64,000 bases of DNA from Aliishimia sp039978895 (lineage in GTDB: Bacteria; Pseudomonadota; Alphaproteobacteria; Rhodobacterales; Rhodobacteraceae), in NCBI GenBank assembly GCA_039978895.1, contig JBDWAL010000017.1, positions 198,876-262,875 on the forward strand, read 5' to 3'. Positions 1 through 9,082 of the stretch are shown here, one piece after another (position 1 is the stretch's first letter; each line of letters opens with the position of its first letter). The notes under the pieces are model-generated. The model saw only the letters and a program-made list of their open reading frames with translations. It did no database searches and was not told the DNA's origin. Both the position numbers and the translations under genes were made by a program.

Positions 1-508
1 ATATGATAGATATTTTGAAAAGCATAAAGGCAGCCGGCGCATTACATGCCGAATTTATTGTCCGCTAATTGTGGCAACTTTACATATTTTTTCATTGAGT
101 AGAAATCGATAAAATCTTTTGAACAGCTGAATTTTGGATATGTGCTAAAATTCCTCCCTTGCGCATAGTCCTATTACGAAAAACTTTCAGCACAGCTACT
201 CGTGTTGATCTGTCTTGAAAACGTCTATTTCTTAGTCTGGAAAACGTGAAGCGAACAACTTTGATGGTTGTAGATGTGGAACTAATCCCAATGCTAAATT
301 ACGAAGTATCCTTGCCAGGCGCCGCTTCTGAATTACGGCATAGAATGTCAGATATTTTCTTGGATAGCTATCATAATTGATTTTATCGCTTCGGGTCGTC
401 CAATTTCTTGATTTCCCAGATTATGGGTTCTAGCCGAGGCAGCTTAAATCCTTCGCCTGACGATATCTTGTTAATGAAACCTTCGATATGAAGGGTCATT
501 CAATTTTT
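1..508. other. AT-rich stretch without a supportable gene
   Basis: I see no open frame with recognisable protein content on either strand. The stretch is visibly AT-richer than the genes that follow. It holds the region downstream of the minus-strand nitroreductase gene, but no convincing hairpin plus U-tract. It could be decayed accessory DNA. Confidence 0.4.
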
Positions 509-1351
509 TCAATCTAACTCGAAACCTTGCGAGCGAACGTATTTTCCAAAATCTCTTCGCTCAGGTTCGCTATACTGCCGGGCTTTATCGTCAGACCATG
601 CGTATTGATCGCTTTTCCCAAAACGTTCAGTGTAACGTTGCTTATCATATGGCTGCGAATTTGCGCGATCGCCATCGTATCGTTTGACGTTCTCTAACAA
701 GTCGTTTTCATGATATCGATCAATATGACAAGTGACGCTTAAGGGAATCCGTTTGGAAACAACGGGGGCTTGAACAGGGTAACCGAATGCGAGGCCGGCG
801 AATGGAAAAACAAATTTTGGCAGGTTCAGCAGCTTTGAAACTGCAGATGCTTCATTTCGAACTGCGCTGATCGGACAACATCCCAAGCCCAAAGCTTCTG
901 CGGCCGTTACAAACGTTCCCATGGCAACGGCCGCATCCCCAACCGCGTTGAAAAATGCATCCAGATGATCATTGGCAAACGGGATGTCTTTCCAATCATG
1001 TACCAACCTTTGTCGACGGTTATTCCCACAAAAAATAGCAATCATTGGCGCATCTGCCACCCACGCTTGACCCGAAACTAAACCCGCAAGCTGCTGTCGA
1101 ACATTCGCCGACTGTAAAAGAATAATGTCACGTTGCTGCAAATCACTTTTGGTTGGCGAGGCAAGCGCTGTAGCGCAAAGCATTTTAATCCATTCAGGTG
1201 ACACGGGCTTGTCCAAGAACGCCCGGCAAGACCCCCGCGCCGCCATAGAATGCAACAATGCATTTCTGCCATTTTGACATTCGATAGCAGGTGCATCTTC
1301 ATAGCGCGCGGCTAAGATGTGTTGCAGGCTATTTTCACGCTCCATTGTCAT
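509..1351 (-). CDS. Nitroreductase-family NAD(P)H oxidoreductase
   Basis: The 280-residue product resembles the NfsA/FRP branch of FMN-dependent nitroreductases. An N-terminal 'RGSCRAF' segment (about residues 39-45) matches the R(S/R)xRxF FMN-binding start of the family. It is followed by 'ASPTKSDLQ', a central segment with 'AAEALGLGCCPISAVRN', and 'FAGLAFGYP' about 55 residues later. These proteins usually reduce flavins, quinones or nitro groups in the cytoplasm; the substrate here is unknown. The C-terminal 60 residues are hydrophilic and charged, as in NfsA-type enzymes. The start could be the second Met (1345), which lies about 7 nt after a strong GGAGGAG, rather than 1351. The gene stands alone between two non-coding stretches. 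Confidence 0.8.
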   Translation of the reverse strand: MTMERENSLQHILAARYEDAPAIECQNGRNALLHSMAARGSCRAFLDKPVSPEWIKMLCATALASPTKSDLQQRDIILLQSANVRQQLAGLVSGQAWVADAPMIAIFCGNNRRQRLVHDWKDIPFANDHLDAFFNAVGDAAVAMGTFVTAAEALGLGCCPISAVRNEASAVSKLLNLPKFVFPFAGLAFGYPVQAPVVSKRIPLSVTCHIDRYHENDLLENVKRYDGDRANSQPYDKQRYTERFGKSDQYAWSDDKARQYSEPERRDFGKYVRSQGFELD

Positions 1352-2297
1352 CTCCTCCTCTCCAATGATCTCGCGTCAAGAATGCCAACAAAAAGCCAAA
1401 AAGTAACCCCTGAAGAGATCGTGCGATCGTCGCCGCCAAGGCAATTATTGAGGATTTCAATTACTCCAGCACTAAGCGGTCTGTGAAATGGGCACCACAA
1501 GCGAAAGTTGTCTTAACCATTAAGAACGCCAGTCCAATAAGACGTGCCTCAACAACTTAAACTCGAAGTCGGCGATTGCCGTTTCAAAACGCCGAAAGGA
1601 CTGGCCCTTTTACGGCCTCAAGTTCCGTCTGATTTGAGTGGTAGGTTTTCGATCCTGAACCTGTGCCTTCAAAAATATCCACGCTATGATTGGGTAATTT
1701 TAACCCGGCCCCCTAACCAACATAGCCTCAACGCACAAATCGAATGCCGCTACCTGAGCCCTATGGTTTGCCGTCATAATCAATGCGCGCTTTTCCGACC
1801 TGCGCTCTGGTAAAAAACACGGCATCGGCGACGACGGGGTCCAAGCCTCTACGAGGGGTTTCCCAAACGGGGTACCAGAAATCACCCTTCAAGATTGGCG
1901 TCCTGGATCAATGCGACCTGTCGGTTGTGTGAACGGGCCTTTGCGGTGCAACTGTCCGCCATCCTTTTACGTCTGCAGATTGCGTCGTGCGTCAACAATA
2001 ACGTCAAAACAGTCCGCAGCACCTCTGACTCCAGCCAGTTGAACGCGGTGGAATTCTTGAATCCGCAAAGCACTTTCGCGTCAATATTCTGTGGAAAATT
2101 AACTGTCTGAACTACTGTTGGCATGATGCCCCATACGGCGCCAAGATGCGCATCCAATGATTTGCTACTCTGTCGCTAAGACAGGCCTTTTCAAGCGGCG
2201 ATCGCAAACTGATGGTTCTTGGGGAGAGCGGACATGTCGTTAGGTTTTTGAAATTGCGATAGGCCGCGAAGTTAACGCGGCCTATGCTTTGGGTCAT
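1352..2297. other. Long intergenic stretch without a supportable gene
   Basis: About 0.95 kb separates the nitroreductase gene from the 3' end of the BCCT gene. Several 60-90 codon open frames occur on both strands, but they overlap each other, lack good ribosome binding sites and show no family resemblance. I read this as decayed DNA of unknown origin. Confidence 0.4.
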
Positions 2298-4112
2298 CTA
2301 GATGCTTTTTGCCCTGATGCTGTCACGATACAGCGCTTTGATGAGGGAAATCATCATGAAAACCATGACGATTGTGAACGGCAACGCGCCGATGATCATC
2401 GCATTTTGAAGGGCTCCAAATGGGTTGGATTCTGCTCCGCTGTTACCGGCAATAATCAAGGCACCAATCACAGCCGTAAGGATCAAACCCCAGATGATGC
2501 GGTGCTTGATACCCGTTTCCTGTTCGCCGCCGGACATGATCGTATTCATCACAAGGATGCCAGAGTCAGCCGATGTCACAAGGAACGTCATGATCAAGAC
2601 AACGCACATGATGGTGATGGCTGACAGGAAGCCGCCAGAGATCATTTGTGCAAGTGTTGCAAACAACTTGGCCGTATTGGTGGCTCCTATTAAAGTGCCC
2701 CCGGCATCTCCATTTAGCTCCAGATCAATGGCGGTACCGCCCAGAATGGTCATCCACAAGAAACACACGATGGCTGGTGCAATGACGCAGCCAAAGATGA
2801 ACTCACGCACGGTGCGGCCCTTGGAAATACGTGCAAGGAACAAACCTACGAAAGGTGAAAACGCAATCCACCAAGCCCAGTAGAACGTGGTCCAACCGGA
2901 CTGCCAACCGAATTGGCGACCTTGTTCACCGGCGGCATAAATTGCCTCGGCGTCCAAAGCGGCTGCTGAAGCTGGCAACCCTTCCGTGAATCCAGACAAC
3001 GAACCCCATGGCGACGTAGCTGTCCCATAGATTGCAGAGACGTCTTCTGCTGGAAGGGCTTTGGCTGCTTCTGGAATGGCGGCCGCAAATGCGTCTGCTG
3101 ATTGTGGGCCGTAAGCGCCAAACGACATCTGAACAAAGTGCATGATGTAATCGACCAAACCCGCACCAAACTTTGTCATAGCAAAGAAGAACGATCCGAA
3201 GAAGACAAAGGTCAAAAGCAAGATCACAGACAGAACCAAATTGAGGTTAGACAGGTATTTGATACCGCGGCCCACACCTGAAACGGCGGACAAGATGGAC
3301 AGGCTCATGATGACCAACAACGCTGCAATCAAACCGACTGTGCTTGGCTTAGGCGCCTCGGTATCACCATTCATCAACCACTCAGCGCCGGACACGGCAT
3401 AAACGCCATCCACAAACTGACTGACACCAAAGCCGATGGTCACAGACACACCAAGGATCGTGGCCACAACGCCCAATACGTCAACCAAATGGCCCACAAA
3501 ACCGTTGGCAGCTTTCCCCAATAACGGCGTCAAAGCCGACCGGATCGTCAACGGCATTTCACGCGTATAAGCGTAATAAGCCAGCGACAGGCCGGTGAGC
3601 ACGTAGATCGCCCATGCGTGGAAACCATAGTGCAGGAATGTGTAACGATACGCAGATTGCACAGCTTCAGCAGAATTTGGCGCAACTTCGCCAGACAAAA
3701 CAACGGGATTTGAGCCCCACAGGCCAAGTGGTTCTGCGGTCGCAAACACCATCAAGCCCACGCCTAGACCCGCACCAAACATCATCGAAAACCATGAGAA
3801 ATTTGAGAACTCCGGTACCGTTCCAGGGGTTCCCAACAGCTTGCTGCCCGTCGCTGGCAAAAGGGCCAAAACAAATAGGAAGAACGCAAACGTGCCGACT
3901 GAGACAATGTAGAAGCTATTGAACCCATTCAATAAGGTGCCATTCACAGCCGACAAAACGCTGCTGGCGTTGCCCGGCCAGACAAGCGCCCAGACGACCA
4001 ATGCGACCATGATCGTCTTACTTATCAGTGCGATGGGAAGGCTGTAGCCTTCGTAAAAACCGGATGGAGCTTTTTCAATCTCCAACTCGGTAAAGGGTGG
4101 CTTAATAGACAT
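2298..4112 (-). CDS. BCCT-family betaine/choline/carnitine-type transporter
   Basis: A 604-residue multi-pass inner-membrane protein of the betaine/choline/carnitine transporter family, which import quaternary-ammonium or sulfonium compounds with Na+ or H+. Diagnostic segments are the glycine-rich TM3 motif 'GAGLGVGLMVFATAEPL' and, on the substrate path, 'FYWAWWIAFSPFVGLFLARI' followed by 'SKGRT'. About 12 hydrophobic helices are visible. An extra loop of about 60 residues (near 340-400) precedes the conserved tryptophan-rich helix. It is the last gene of a minus-strand run (LysR, ALDH, dipeptidase, unknown, DUF3726, BCCT), which makes it the probable uptake step for the compound that operon degrades. 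Glycine betaine, choline, carnitine and DMSP are all possible; the sequence does not decide. A GGGGA lies just before the ATG. Confidence 0.9.
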   Translation of the reverse strand: MSIKPPFTELEIEKAPSGFYEGYSLPIALISKTIMVALVVWALVWPGNASSVLSAVNGTLLNGFNSFYIVSVGTFAFFLFVLALLPATGSKLLGTPGTVPEFSNFSWFSMMFGAGLGVGLMVFATAEPLGLWGSNPVVLSGEVAPNSAEAVQSAYRYTFLHYGFHAWAIYVLTGLSLAYYAYTREMPLTIRSALTPLLGKAANGFVGHLVDVLGVVATILGVSVTIGFGVSQFVDGVYAVSGAEWLMNGDTEAPKPSTVGLIAALLVIMSLSILSAVSGVGRGIKYLSNLNLVLSVILLLTFVFFGSFFFAMTKFGAGLVDYIMHFVQMSFGAYGPQSADAFAAAIPEAAKALPAEDVSAIYGTATSPWGSLSGFTEGLPASAAALDAEAIYAAGEQGRQFGWQSGWTTFYWAWWIAFSPFVGLFLARISKGRTVREFIFGCVIAPAIVCFLWMTILGGTAIDLELNGDAGGTLIGATNTAKLFATLAQMISGGFLSAITIMCVVLIMTFLVTSADSGILVMNTIMSGGEQETGIKHRIIWGLILTAVIGALIIAGNSGAESNPFGALQNAMIIGALPFTIVMVFMMISLIKALYRDSIRAKSI

Positions 4113-4198
4113 TTCTAGTCCCCTGTTTCGATTGTTGCGCCGTTTTTCGATTTCCCGTAACCGGCTGGCGCTTCAGCTGCGGGATTGTGTGTTGCACC

Positions 4199-4849
4199 TT
4201 AGTCATTGTCAGACGCCCCTGCTCCTGCACCCAACTGGCGCGAAGCCTCCGTTGCAGGTGCAAATGTGCGTTGCGCAAATACGTCGAGCCGAGCCCAAAC
4301 TTCAGGCGTGACGGCGCCGCGCAAGGACGGTAACTGAGCGGCATCAGTGCGTTTGCTTGTACGTTGGCAGGTCAATGATTTAGCTGTGTGTGTGTTAATT
4401 TCGCGATGTGGATCATTGATCCAAATCCCATTGCCATCCGTCTCGATTTGCACGGTGTCATAGCTCAACCGCACAGGCTCTTTGAGGTGAACAGCTGCCC
4501 AAGCTGCAAATGGCAGAACCAACAAGGGACATGAGACATTAACCGCCTTGATAGACGGCCCCTCGGCCAACTGGTCGGCGCAATCATTTAATGTGGTTCC
4601 AACGGCGAGAGGACACAGATCACCTTTCGGCGCGTGCCATTCACCCTCCAGTGATACAGGCGCAACCTGCGCATAGGGTCGACCGTCATTTTGCGCTAAG
4701 ACATCCGCCAACAGCACCGGCCCCACCAGATCATGAGAGGCAAGCCATCGGATGGCACGGGCGGCTTCTTCAGCCATACCCCAAGACAAGCCAGCTCCGC
4801 GGGCAGCACGTTTGGCATGGGCAGCGATTTCGTTCAGGGAATGGCTCAT
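4199..4849 (-). CDS. DUF3726-like protein of unknown function
   Basis: A 216-residue soluble protein that I assign to the DUF3726 family from its overall pattern: an N-terminal 'SLNEIAAHAKRAARGAGLSW' segment, a central Cys-Pro-Leu motif and 'THTAKSLTCQRT' further on. No catalytic residues are known to me. I chose the ATG at 4849 because it overlaps the stop of the upstream gene as ATGA, implying translational coupling. A longer in-frame extension to 4951 would run back into that gene and lacks a ribosome site. The position, between a 567-residue orphan and the BCCT transporter, points to a role in the same catabolic or uptake process. The function is not recognised. Confidence 0.7.
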   Translation of the reverse strand: MSHSLNEIAAHAKRAARGAGLSWGMAEEAARAIRWLASHDLVGPVLLADVLAQNDGRPYAQVAPVSLEGEWHAPKGDLCPLAVGTTLNDCADQLAEGPSIKAVNVSCPLLVLPFAAWAAVHLKEPVRLSYDTVQIETDGNGIWINDPHREINTHTAKSLTCQRTSKRTDAAQLPSLRGAVTPEVWARLDVFAQRTFAPATEASRQLGAGAGASDND

Positions 4850-6549
4850 GCCCCATTCCGTTGCGTCGGGGGATATGTCCAGTCGTCGTCTTGAGCAGGC
4901 GATAATTCCTCGGGGTAAGGCGCGTTGCCGAACATACAAATCCGAACCCATCGGTCGGATCGTGGGTCAAAATGCGTCGCCCCAAAAAACGACAGCTTGC
5001 AACGCAACATATCGATTGGCATCAGGTCAGATCCAATCGTGTTATCCCGAATTTCTGCATAGGGTGCTTGGGCTACGATCTGCGCGCGCCTGACGCTGTG
5101 GCGGTGCTGAGGATGGGTCAGCAGGAAAGCAGCCAAGGACGTGTCTTTGTCGATATCGCTAAGCGCATAATAGAGTGTCGCGGCATCCCTGCCCGGTGCC
5201 AAAGGCTGCTCATAGGGCGCAATCGGTTCCTCAAAACGTTCACCCAAACGCGGCTCTAGCTTTTCAGCGGAAACGTACCACGCGCGGGCGCAGTGATTTT
5301 GCTGCGACCAATCAATATTCAACGCCCAGCCGTAAACGGATTCCAGAACGGCGCGCAGTTGCGCCACACGCATGGTGCCATCAATACGAAACGCTTCGGC
5401 GTTATGATCCGACATCTGATCGGCCAGATGATCGACAAGCGAGCCGTAGGGTTCCAACATCAACGAGGCCAGACATTCCTGCGCGTCCTCACCCAAGTTA
5501 CCTTCCGACCAACGAAAAAGTTGGTCCCATGGACGCGGAATTTGCAAGTCCATCTGTGCGACATGGTCAGCCAATTCACTCAAATCGTGGCGCAATTTCT
5601 TGAGCTTCTCCACCTGCATAGGGTGGGTGGAACGCCAGATGTCCGCAGAAATCAGCGACCGCTCTAACAAGCCGCGAAACATTTCCGCTTCCGCTTGGCT
5701 GGCGGTAGGCAGGTTGCGCACAACAGCAATTGCCTGTTCACGCGCAGCGATCCAATTGTTGATCAACATCGGGTGATTAATCAGAAACGGTGCCATACCA
5801 AGACCGGTGGAATTGCCTATCCCCAAGCTGCGCGCAATGGATGCGTCGAGGGTGACAGCCGTCGGACCACCTTTCAGGCTTGCCATATGTTGAACCAGAT
5901 CGCGCACATAGGTCCGAGTGAGGAAGACAGAGAGCATTTCAATCTGAAAAGGGGCTGCGCATTCAGCACGATCCGCGATCATCTCATGGTCAGCAGCACC
6001 TAGCTTACCTGACCCGTAAACAGCGGTCGTGCGCATCAGATATCCGACCTTGTCAATTTCGTCGCGGTCAGGCTGCACGCCAGCAGCAAGGCAGGTCACC
6101 ACATGGTCCCACAATCGCACGGACCGGTTGGCACGCGATACGGAAAGCTCTTTTTCGCTGACCCGGCCTGCTTCTTGCAACGGGATATTTCTGCGCAAAC
6201 GCTCAATATCGGAGGTGTCCGGCACGCCGTCAAACAGCGTGAAGGTGCTGTCCCACGCCTGTGCGATCACCCGGTCAGAGCGCTGCTCTGGGGGGAGGTC
6301 ATGACCAAAAACGATCAAGGAATAGGTGCGCTTAGGGGTATGCGCGCAATAAACAGCGTGACCGACACCTTTGTCGTCAAATTCAAAAATCGGACGAGAA
6401 AAAGTCCAGCTCTCGCGGACCATCCGGCGAGTCAAAATTCGCATGAACGACAAGCGGGATTGATGGAAAGATCCAAGGCGCGACAGTCGCATAACCTGCG
6501 CAGGATCACGTTTGGCGATGGTCTGTGATGTCACTTTTTGAAGCTGCAT
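4846..6549 (-). CDS. Unrecognised 567-residue soluble protein in the BCCT/dipeptidase operon
   Basis: I do not recognise a domain. The protein is soluble, mostly helical in character, rich in Arg/Asp/Trp, and without a signal peptide or membrane segments. Visible conserved-looking stretches are 'VYGSGKLGAADHEMI' near 190-205, 'SIARSLGIGNSTGLGMAPFL' near 245-265 and 'HFDPRSDRWVRICMFGNAPY' near the C-terminus. The glycine-rich central stretch could bind a ligand, but that is a guess. The ATG at 6549 follows GGGAGAGACGGGAC. The gene starts 14 nt after the dipeptidase stop and overlaps the DUF3726 start by ATGA, so it is expressed with the M19 dipeptidase and the aldehyde dehydrogenase. It is probably a dedicated partner of the DUF3726 protein. 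Confidence 0.75.
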   Translation of the reverse strand: MQLQKVTSQTIAKRDPAQVMRLSRLGSFHQSRLSFMRILTRRMVRESWTFSRPIFEFDDKGVGHAVYCAHTPKRTYSLIVFGHDLPPEQRSDRVIAQAWDSTFTLFDGVPDTSDIERLRRNIPLQEAGRVSEKELSVSRANRSVRLWDHVVTCLAAGVQPDRDEIDKVGYLMRTTAVYGSGKLGAADHEMIADRAECAAPFQIEMLSVFLTRTYVRDLVQHMASLKGGPTAVTLDASIARSLGIGNSTGLGMAPFLINHPMLINNWIAAREQAIAVVRNLPTASQAEAEMFRGLLERSLISADIWRSTHPMQVEKLKKLRHDLSELADHVAQMDLQIPRPWDQLFRWSEGNLGEDAQECLASLMLEPYGSLVDHLADQMSDHNAEAFRIDGTMRVAQLRAVLESVYGWALNIDWSQQNHCARAWYVSAEKLEPRLGERFEEPIAPYEQPLAPGRDAATLYYALSDIDKDTSLAAFLLTHPQHRHSVRRAQIVAQAPYAEIRDNTIGSDLMPIDMLRCKLSFFGATHFDPRSDRWVRICMFGNAPYPEELSPAQDDDWTYPPTQRNGA

Positions 6550-6563
6550 GTCCCGTCTCTCCC

Positions 6564-7538
6564 TTAGGTCGCTGGCGTGAAATTATCCGCGTAAAACCTG
6601 TGCCAATTATCGCCCATGATGCCATCAACCTCTGCGCCGCTTAACCCGGTTGCGCGCAATCCTGCTTCGATATTTCCGAAATCACGGTTGTCGTTGAACC
6701 ATGTGGGCATGGGCGGGAAGCCTGGTGCCGCAGCCGAGCCTTCGCCATAGTCGATCTCTTTGCTCCAACGGCCTACGCGCATCCATTCCACAACGCTGTC
6801 GGAGTGATCTTGGCAAAGATCCGTACCAATCCCGAGGTGTTGTGCGCCGAACTTTTCAGCCGTGCGCGCGATCATTTCGCAGAAACTGTCCAGCGTGCAG
6901 TCGGACTTGCCCTTGAGGTGATGCGGATAAACAGAGAACCCCATCATCCCGCCATTTTGGGTCACGGCGCGGATCACATCATCTTTCTTGTTGCGAAGCG
7001 CAGGCGACCATTCGTAAGGGTTGGCATGTGTGATGGCGATGGGACGTTCGGACAGATCGGCCGCCTCGATCGTTGAGCGATCAGCCGAATGACTCATGTC
7101 TACGACCAACCCAACGCGGTTCATCTCTTTGATGATCTGACGACCCATGCGAGTGATGCCAGTGTCCTCGGCCTCATAGCAGCCCGTCGCCAATAAAGAC
7201 TGGTTGTTATAAGTCAGCTGCATAAAACGCGCGCCGAGCGTGTGCACGATCTCTACCAGTCCAATGTCATCTTCAATCGGGCTGGGGTTCTGGAAACCAA
7301 AGAAAATCGCTGTCTTGCCCTCGGCTTTGGCGCGATCTACGTCGCTGGCCCATTGGCCTTTCATGATTAGGTCCGGGTATTGCTCGAACCAGCGGTTCCA
7401 TTGTTCAAAGTTCAACACCGTTTCGCGGAAATTTTCATGATAGGCGATGGTGACATGTACCGCGTCCACACCGCCGGCGCGCATCTGGTGGAATATCTTT
7501 TCCGACCAATTGGCATATTGCAGATTGTCTATCAGCAT
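6564..7538 (-). CDS. Membrane dipeptidase family (M19) zinc hydrolase
   Basis: The 324-residue protein belongs to the renal-dipeptidase/M19 amidohydrolase-fold family. Seen features are 'LTYNNQS' (usual LTYxxxN), 'GLVVDMSHSAD' with the metal-ligand His, 'PIAITHANP', 'HLGIGTDLCQD' and the closing 'GDNWHRFY' (family GxNxxR). The usual N-terminal HxD ligand pair is replaced by a short start ('MLIDNLQYANW'), so the N-terminal metal site appears incomplete. M19 proteins of this kind also occur beside glycine-betaine/dimethylglycine catabolic genes in pseudomonads, which agrees with the adjacent BCCT transporter. ATG 7538 forms TGATG with the ALDH stop. A GTG one codon earlier (7541) is the alternative. 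Confidence 0.85.
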   Translation of the reverse strand: MLIDNLQYANWSEKIFHQMRAGGVDAVHVTIAYHENFRETVLNFEQWNRWFEQYPDLIMKGQWASDVDRAKAEGKTAIFFGFQNPSPIEDDIGLVEIVHTLGARFMQLTYNNQSLLATGCYEAEDTGITRMGRQIIKEMNRVGLVVDMSHSADRSTIEAADLSERPIAITHANPYEWSPALRNKKDDVIRAVTQNGGMMGFSVYPHHLKGKSDCTLDSFCEMIARTAEKFGAQHLGIGTDLCQDHSDSVVEWMRVGRWSKEIDYGEGSAAAPGFPPMPTWFNDNRDFGNIEAGLRATGLSGAEVDGIMGDNWHRFYADNFTPAT

Positions 7539-8989
7539 CACGCTGGAATGCCCGATGAGATATAGGCGGTTTTCACGATCGTATAAAACTCAGCCGCCGT
7601 ACGACCTTGTTCACGAGGCCCATAAGAGCTGTCGCCGCGACCACCAAATGGCACATGATAATCGGTGCCAGCTGTCGGCAAGTTGACCATCACACAACCC
7701 GATTGCGCGTTGCGTCGGAAATGCGTTGCACGGGCCAGATTGGTGGTGACGATACCTGCTGTCAGCCCGAAATTCGTGTCGTTGACCACATGCAACGCCT
7801 CGTCATAGCTGGCAACAGGGATGACACAAGCGAGCGGGGCAAACATCTCTTCGCGGTTGATCCGCATGTCGTTATGAGTGCCGACAAAAACACCGGGAGA
7901 CATGTAGTAACCTTGTGTTGCCATCTCTAGCCGCTGGCCGCCGCAGAGCAATTCAGCTCCTTCGGAAGCCGCCAGATCGACATAGGCAAGGTTTTCGTTC
8001 AACTGCTGCTCTGACACAACGGGACCCATTTGAGTGCCTGCCTCAAGCGCATGCCCGACCTTCATGGCCTTCGCCCCCACAACCAGCTTTTCCACAAACT
8101 GATCATGTACGGATTGGTGAACAATCAAGCGTGACGAGGCCGTGCATTTCTGGCCTGATCCACCAAAGGCGCCACCTAAAGCCAGTGATACGGCCAGATC
8201 AATATCTGCGTCATCCATGACCGCCAGCGCGTTCTTTGACCCCATCTCCATTTGCACCCGCGTCAGGTTTTGAATGGCGCTCGCGGCGATACCTTTGCCG
8301 ACAGGAACTGAGCCAGTAAAACTGATTGCATTGACCTTGGGGCTTTCGACCAGTCGTTGACCAATGGCACTACCAGCACCCATCACCAGTGACACTAGGC
8401 CCTTGGGGATATCCTGCCGTGCGATAATTTCGACCAACGCCACGGCCGAAGCAGGTGTTACATTCGCAGGTTTCCAGACCACGGCATTGCCATAACATAA
8501 CGCAGGCGCGATCTTCCAAGACGCGGTTGCTGTTGGAAAGTTCCAAGGCGAGATGACTGCAACAACGCCTACTGGCTCACGGCGGACATCGATCTCGATT
8601 CCATCACGCACGGAATCCGCCGTGTCGCCCATCTGGCGCAGTGTTTCAGCGGCGTAATAGGTGAAGAATTGACCGGCGCGATAAACTTCGCCCTTCCCCT
8701 CGGCCAGCGGCTTGCCTTCTTCACGGGCTAGCAACGTGCCCAGTTCTTCTGCGCGCTGCATCATCTCGGTGCCGATGGCCATCAAAACGTTGTATTTACG
8801 TTCAATCCCATAAGCCGCCCATTCAACCTGAGCTTTCTGAGCTTGTTCTAGCGTTGCATCAAGTTGATCCGGGCTTGCTTGGGCAAACATTCCGATCAGA
8901 TCACTCAAATCCGATGGATTGCGGTTTTCGATTTCAGATGCACCCGCCACCCAGTCTCCAGCGATGTGGTTCAATTTCGTGTCGTGCAT
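7538..8989 (-). CDS. NAD(P)+-dependent aldehyde dehydrogenase
   Basis: A full-length 483-residue member of the aldehyde dehydrogenase superfamily, oxidising an aldehyde to its acid in the cytoplasm. The cofactor and catalytic landmarks are present: 'SPWNFP' with Asn150, 'VWKPA', 'SFTGSVPVGKGI', the general base Glu248 in 'QMEMGSKN' and the nucleophile Cys282 in 'SGQKCTASSRL'. It resembles the semialdehyde (ketoglutarate-semialdehyde/succinate-semialdehyde) branch; the true substrate is unknown. The start has AAGGATACATC upstream. It is the first enzyme of the minus-strand operon that runs to the BCCT transporter, with the LysR gene 93 bp upstream on the same strand. A likely role is oxidation of an aldehyde released from an amine or betaine. 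Confidence 0.92.
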   Translation of the reverse strand: MHDTKLNHIAGDWVAGASEIENRNPSDLSDLIGMFAQASPDQLDATLEQAQKAQVEWAAYGIERKYNVLMAIGTEMMQRAEELGTLLAREEGKPLAEGKGEVYRAGQFFTYYAAETLRQMGDTADSVRDGIEIDVRREPVGVVAVISPWNFPTATASWKIAPALCYGNAVVWKPANVTPASAVALVEIIARQDIPKGLVSLVMGAGSAIGQRLVESPKVNAISFTGSVPVGKGIAASAIQNLTRVQMEMGSKNALAVMDDADIDLAVSLALGGAFGGSGQKCTASSRLIVHQSVHDQFVEKLVVGAKAMKVGHALEAGTQMGPVVSEQQLNENLAYVDLAASEGAELLCGGQRLEMATQGYYMSPGVFVGTHNDMRINREEMFAPLACVIPVASYDEALHVVNDTNFGLTAGIVTTNLARATHFRRNAQSGCVMVNLPTAGTDYHVPFGGRGDSSYGPREQGRTAAEFYTIVKTAYISSGIPA

Positions 8990-9034
8990 GATGTATCCTT
9001 TTGATCAAGCGTCGCGGGCGCGCGCTAGGCAAGG

Positions 9035-9048
9035 ATACATTGATGTAT
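9035..9048. promoter_or_regulatory. Small perfect palindrome upstream of the ALDH gene
   Basis: ATACAT-TG-ATGTAT lies about 45 bp upstream of the aldehyde dehydrogenase start, between it and the LysR stop. It is followed by the AT-rich ATTGATTCAATCAT. It has the size and place of a regulator site for the operon, but no binding family can be assigned from the sequence. Confidence 0.3.
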
Positions 9049-9082
9049 TGATTCAATCATTTCGAATTAACTGTAATTTTAT

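Noticed and set aside
1544..2157. Several 60-90 codon open frames on both strands between the nitroreductase and BCCT genes
   Set aside because: They overlap each other, lack ribosome sites and show no family resemblance; I cannot tie them to a known IS.
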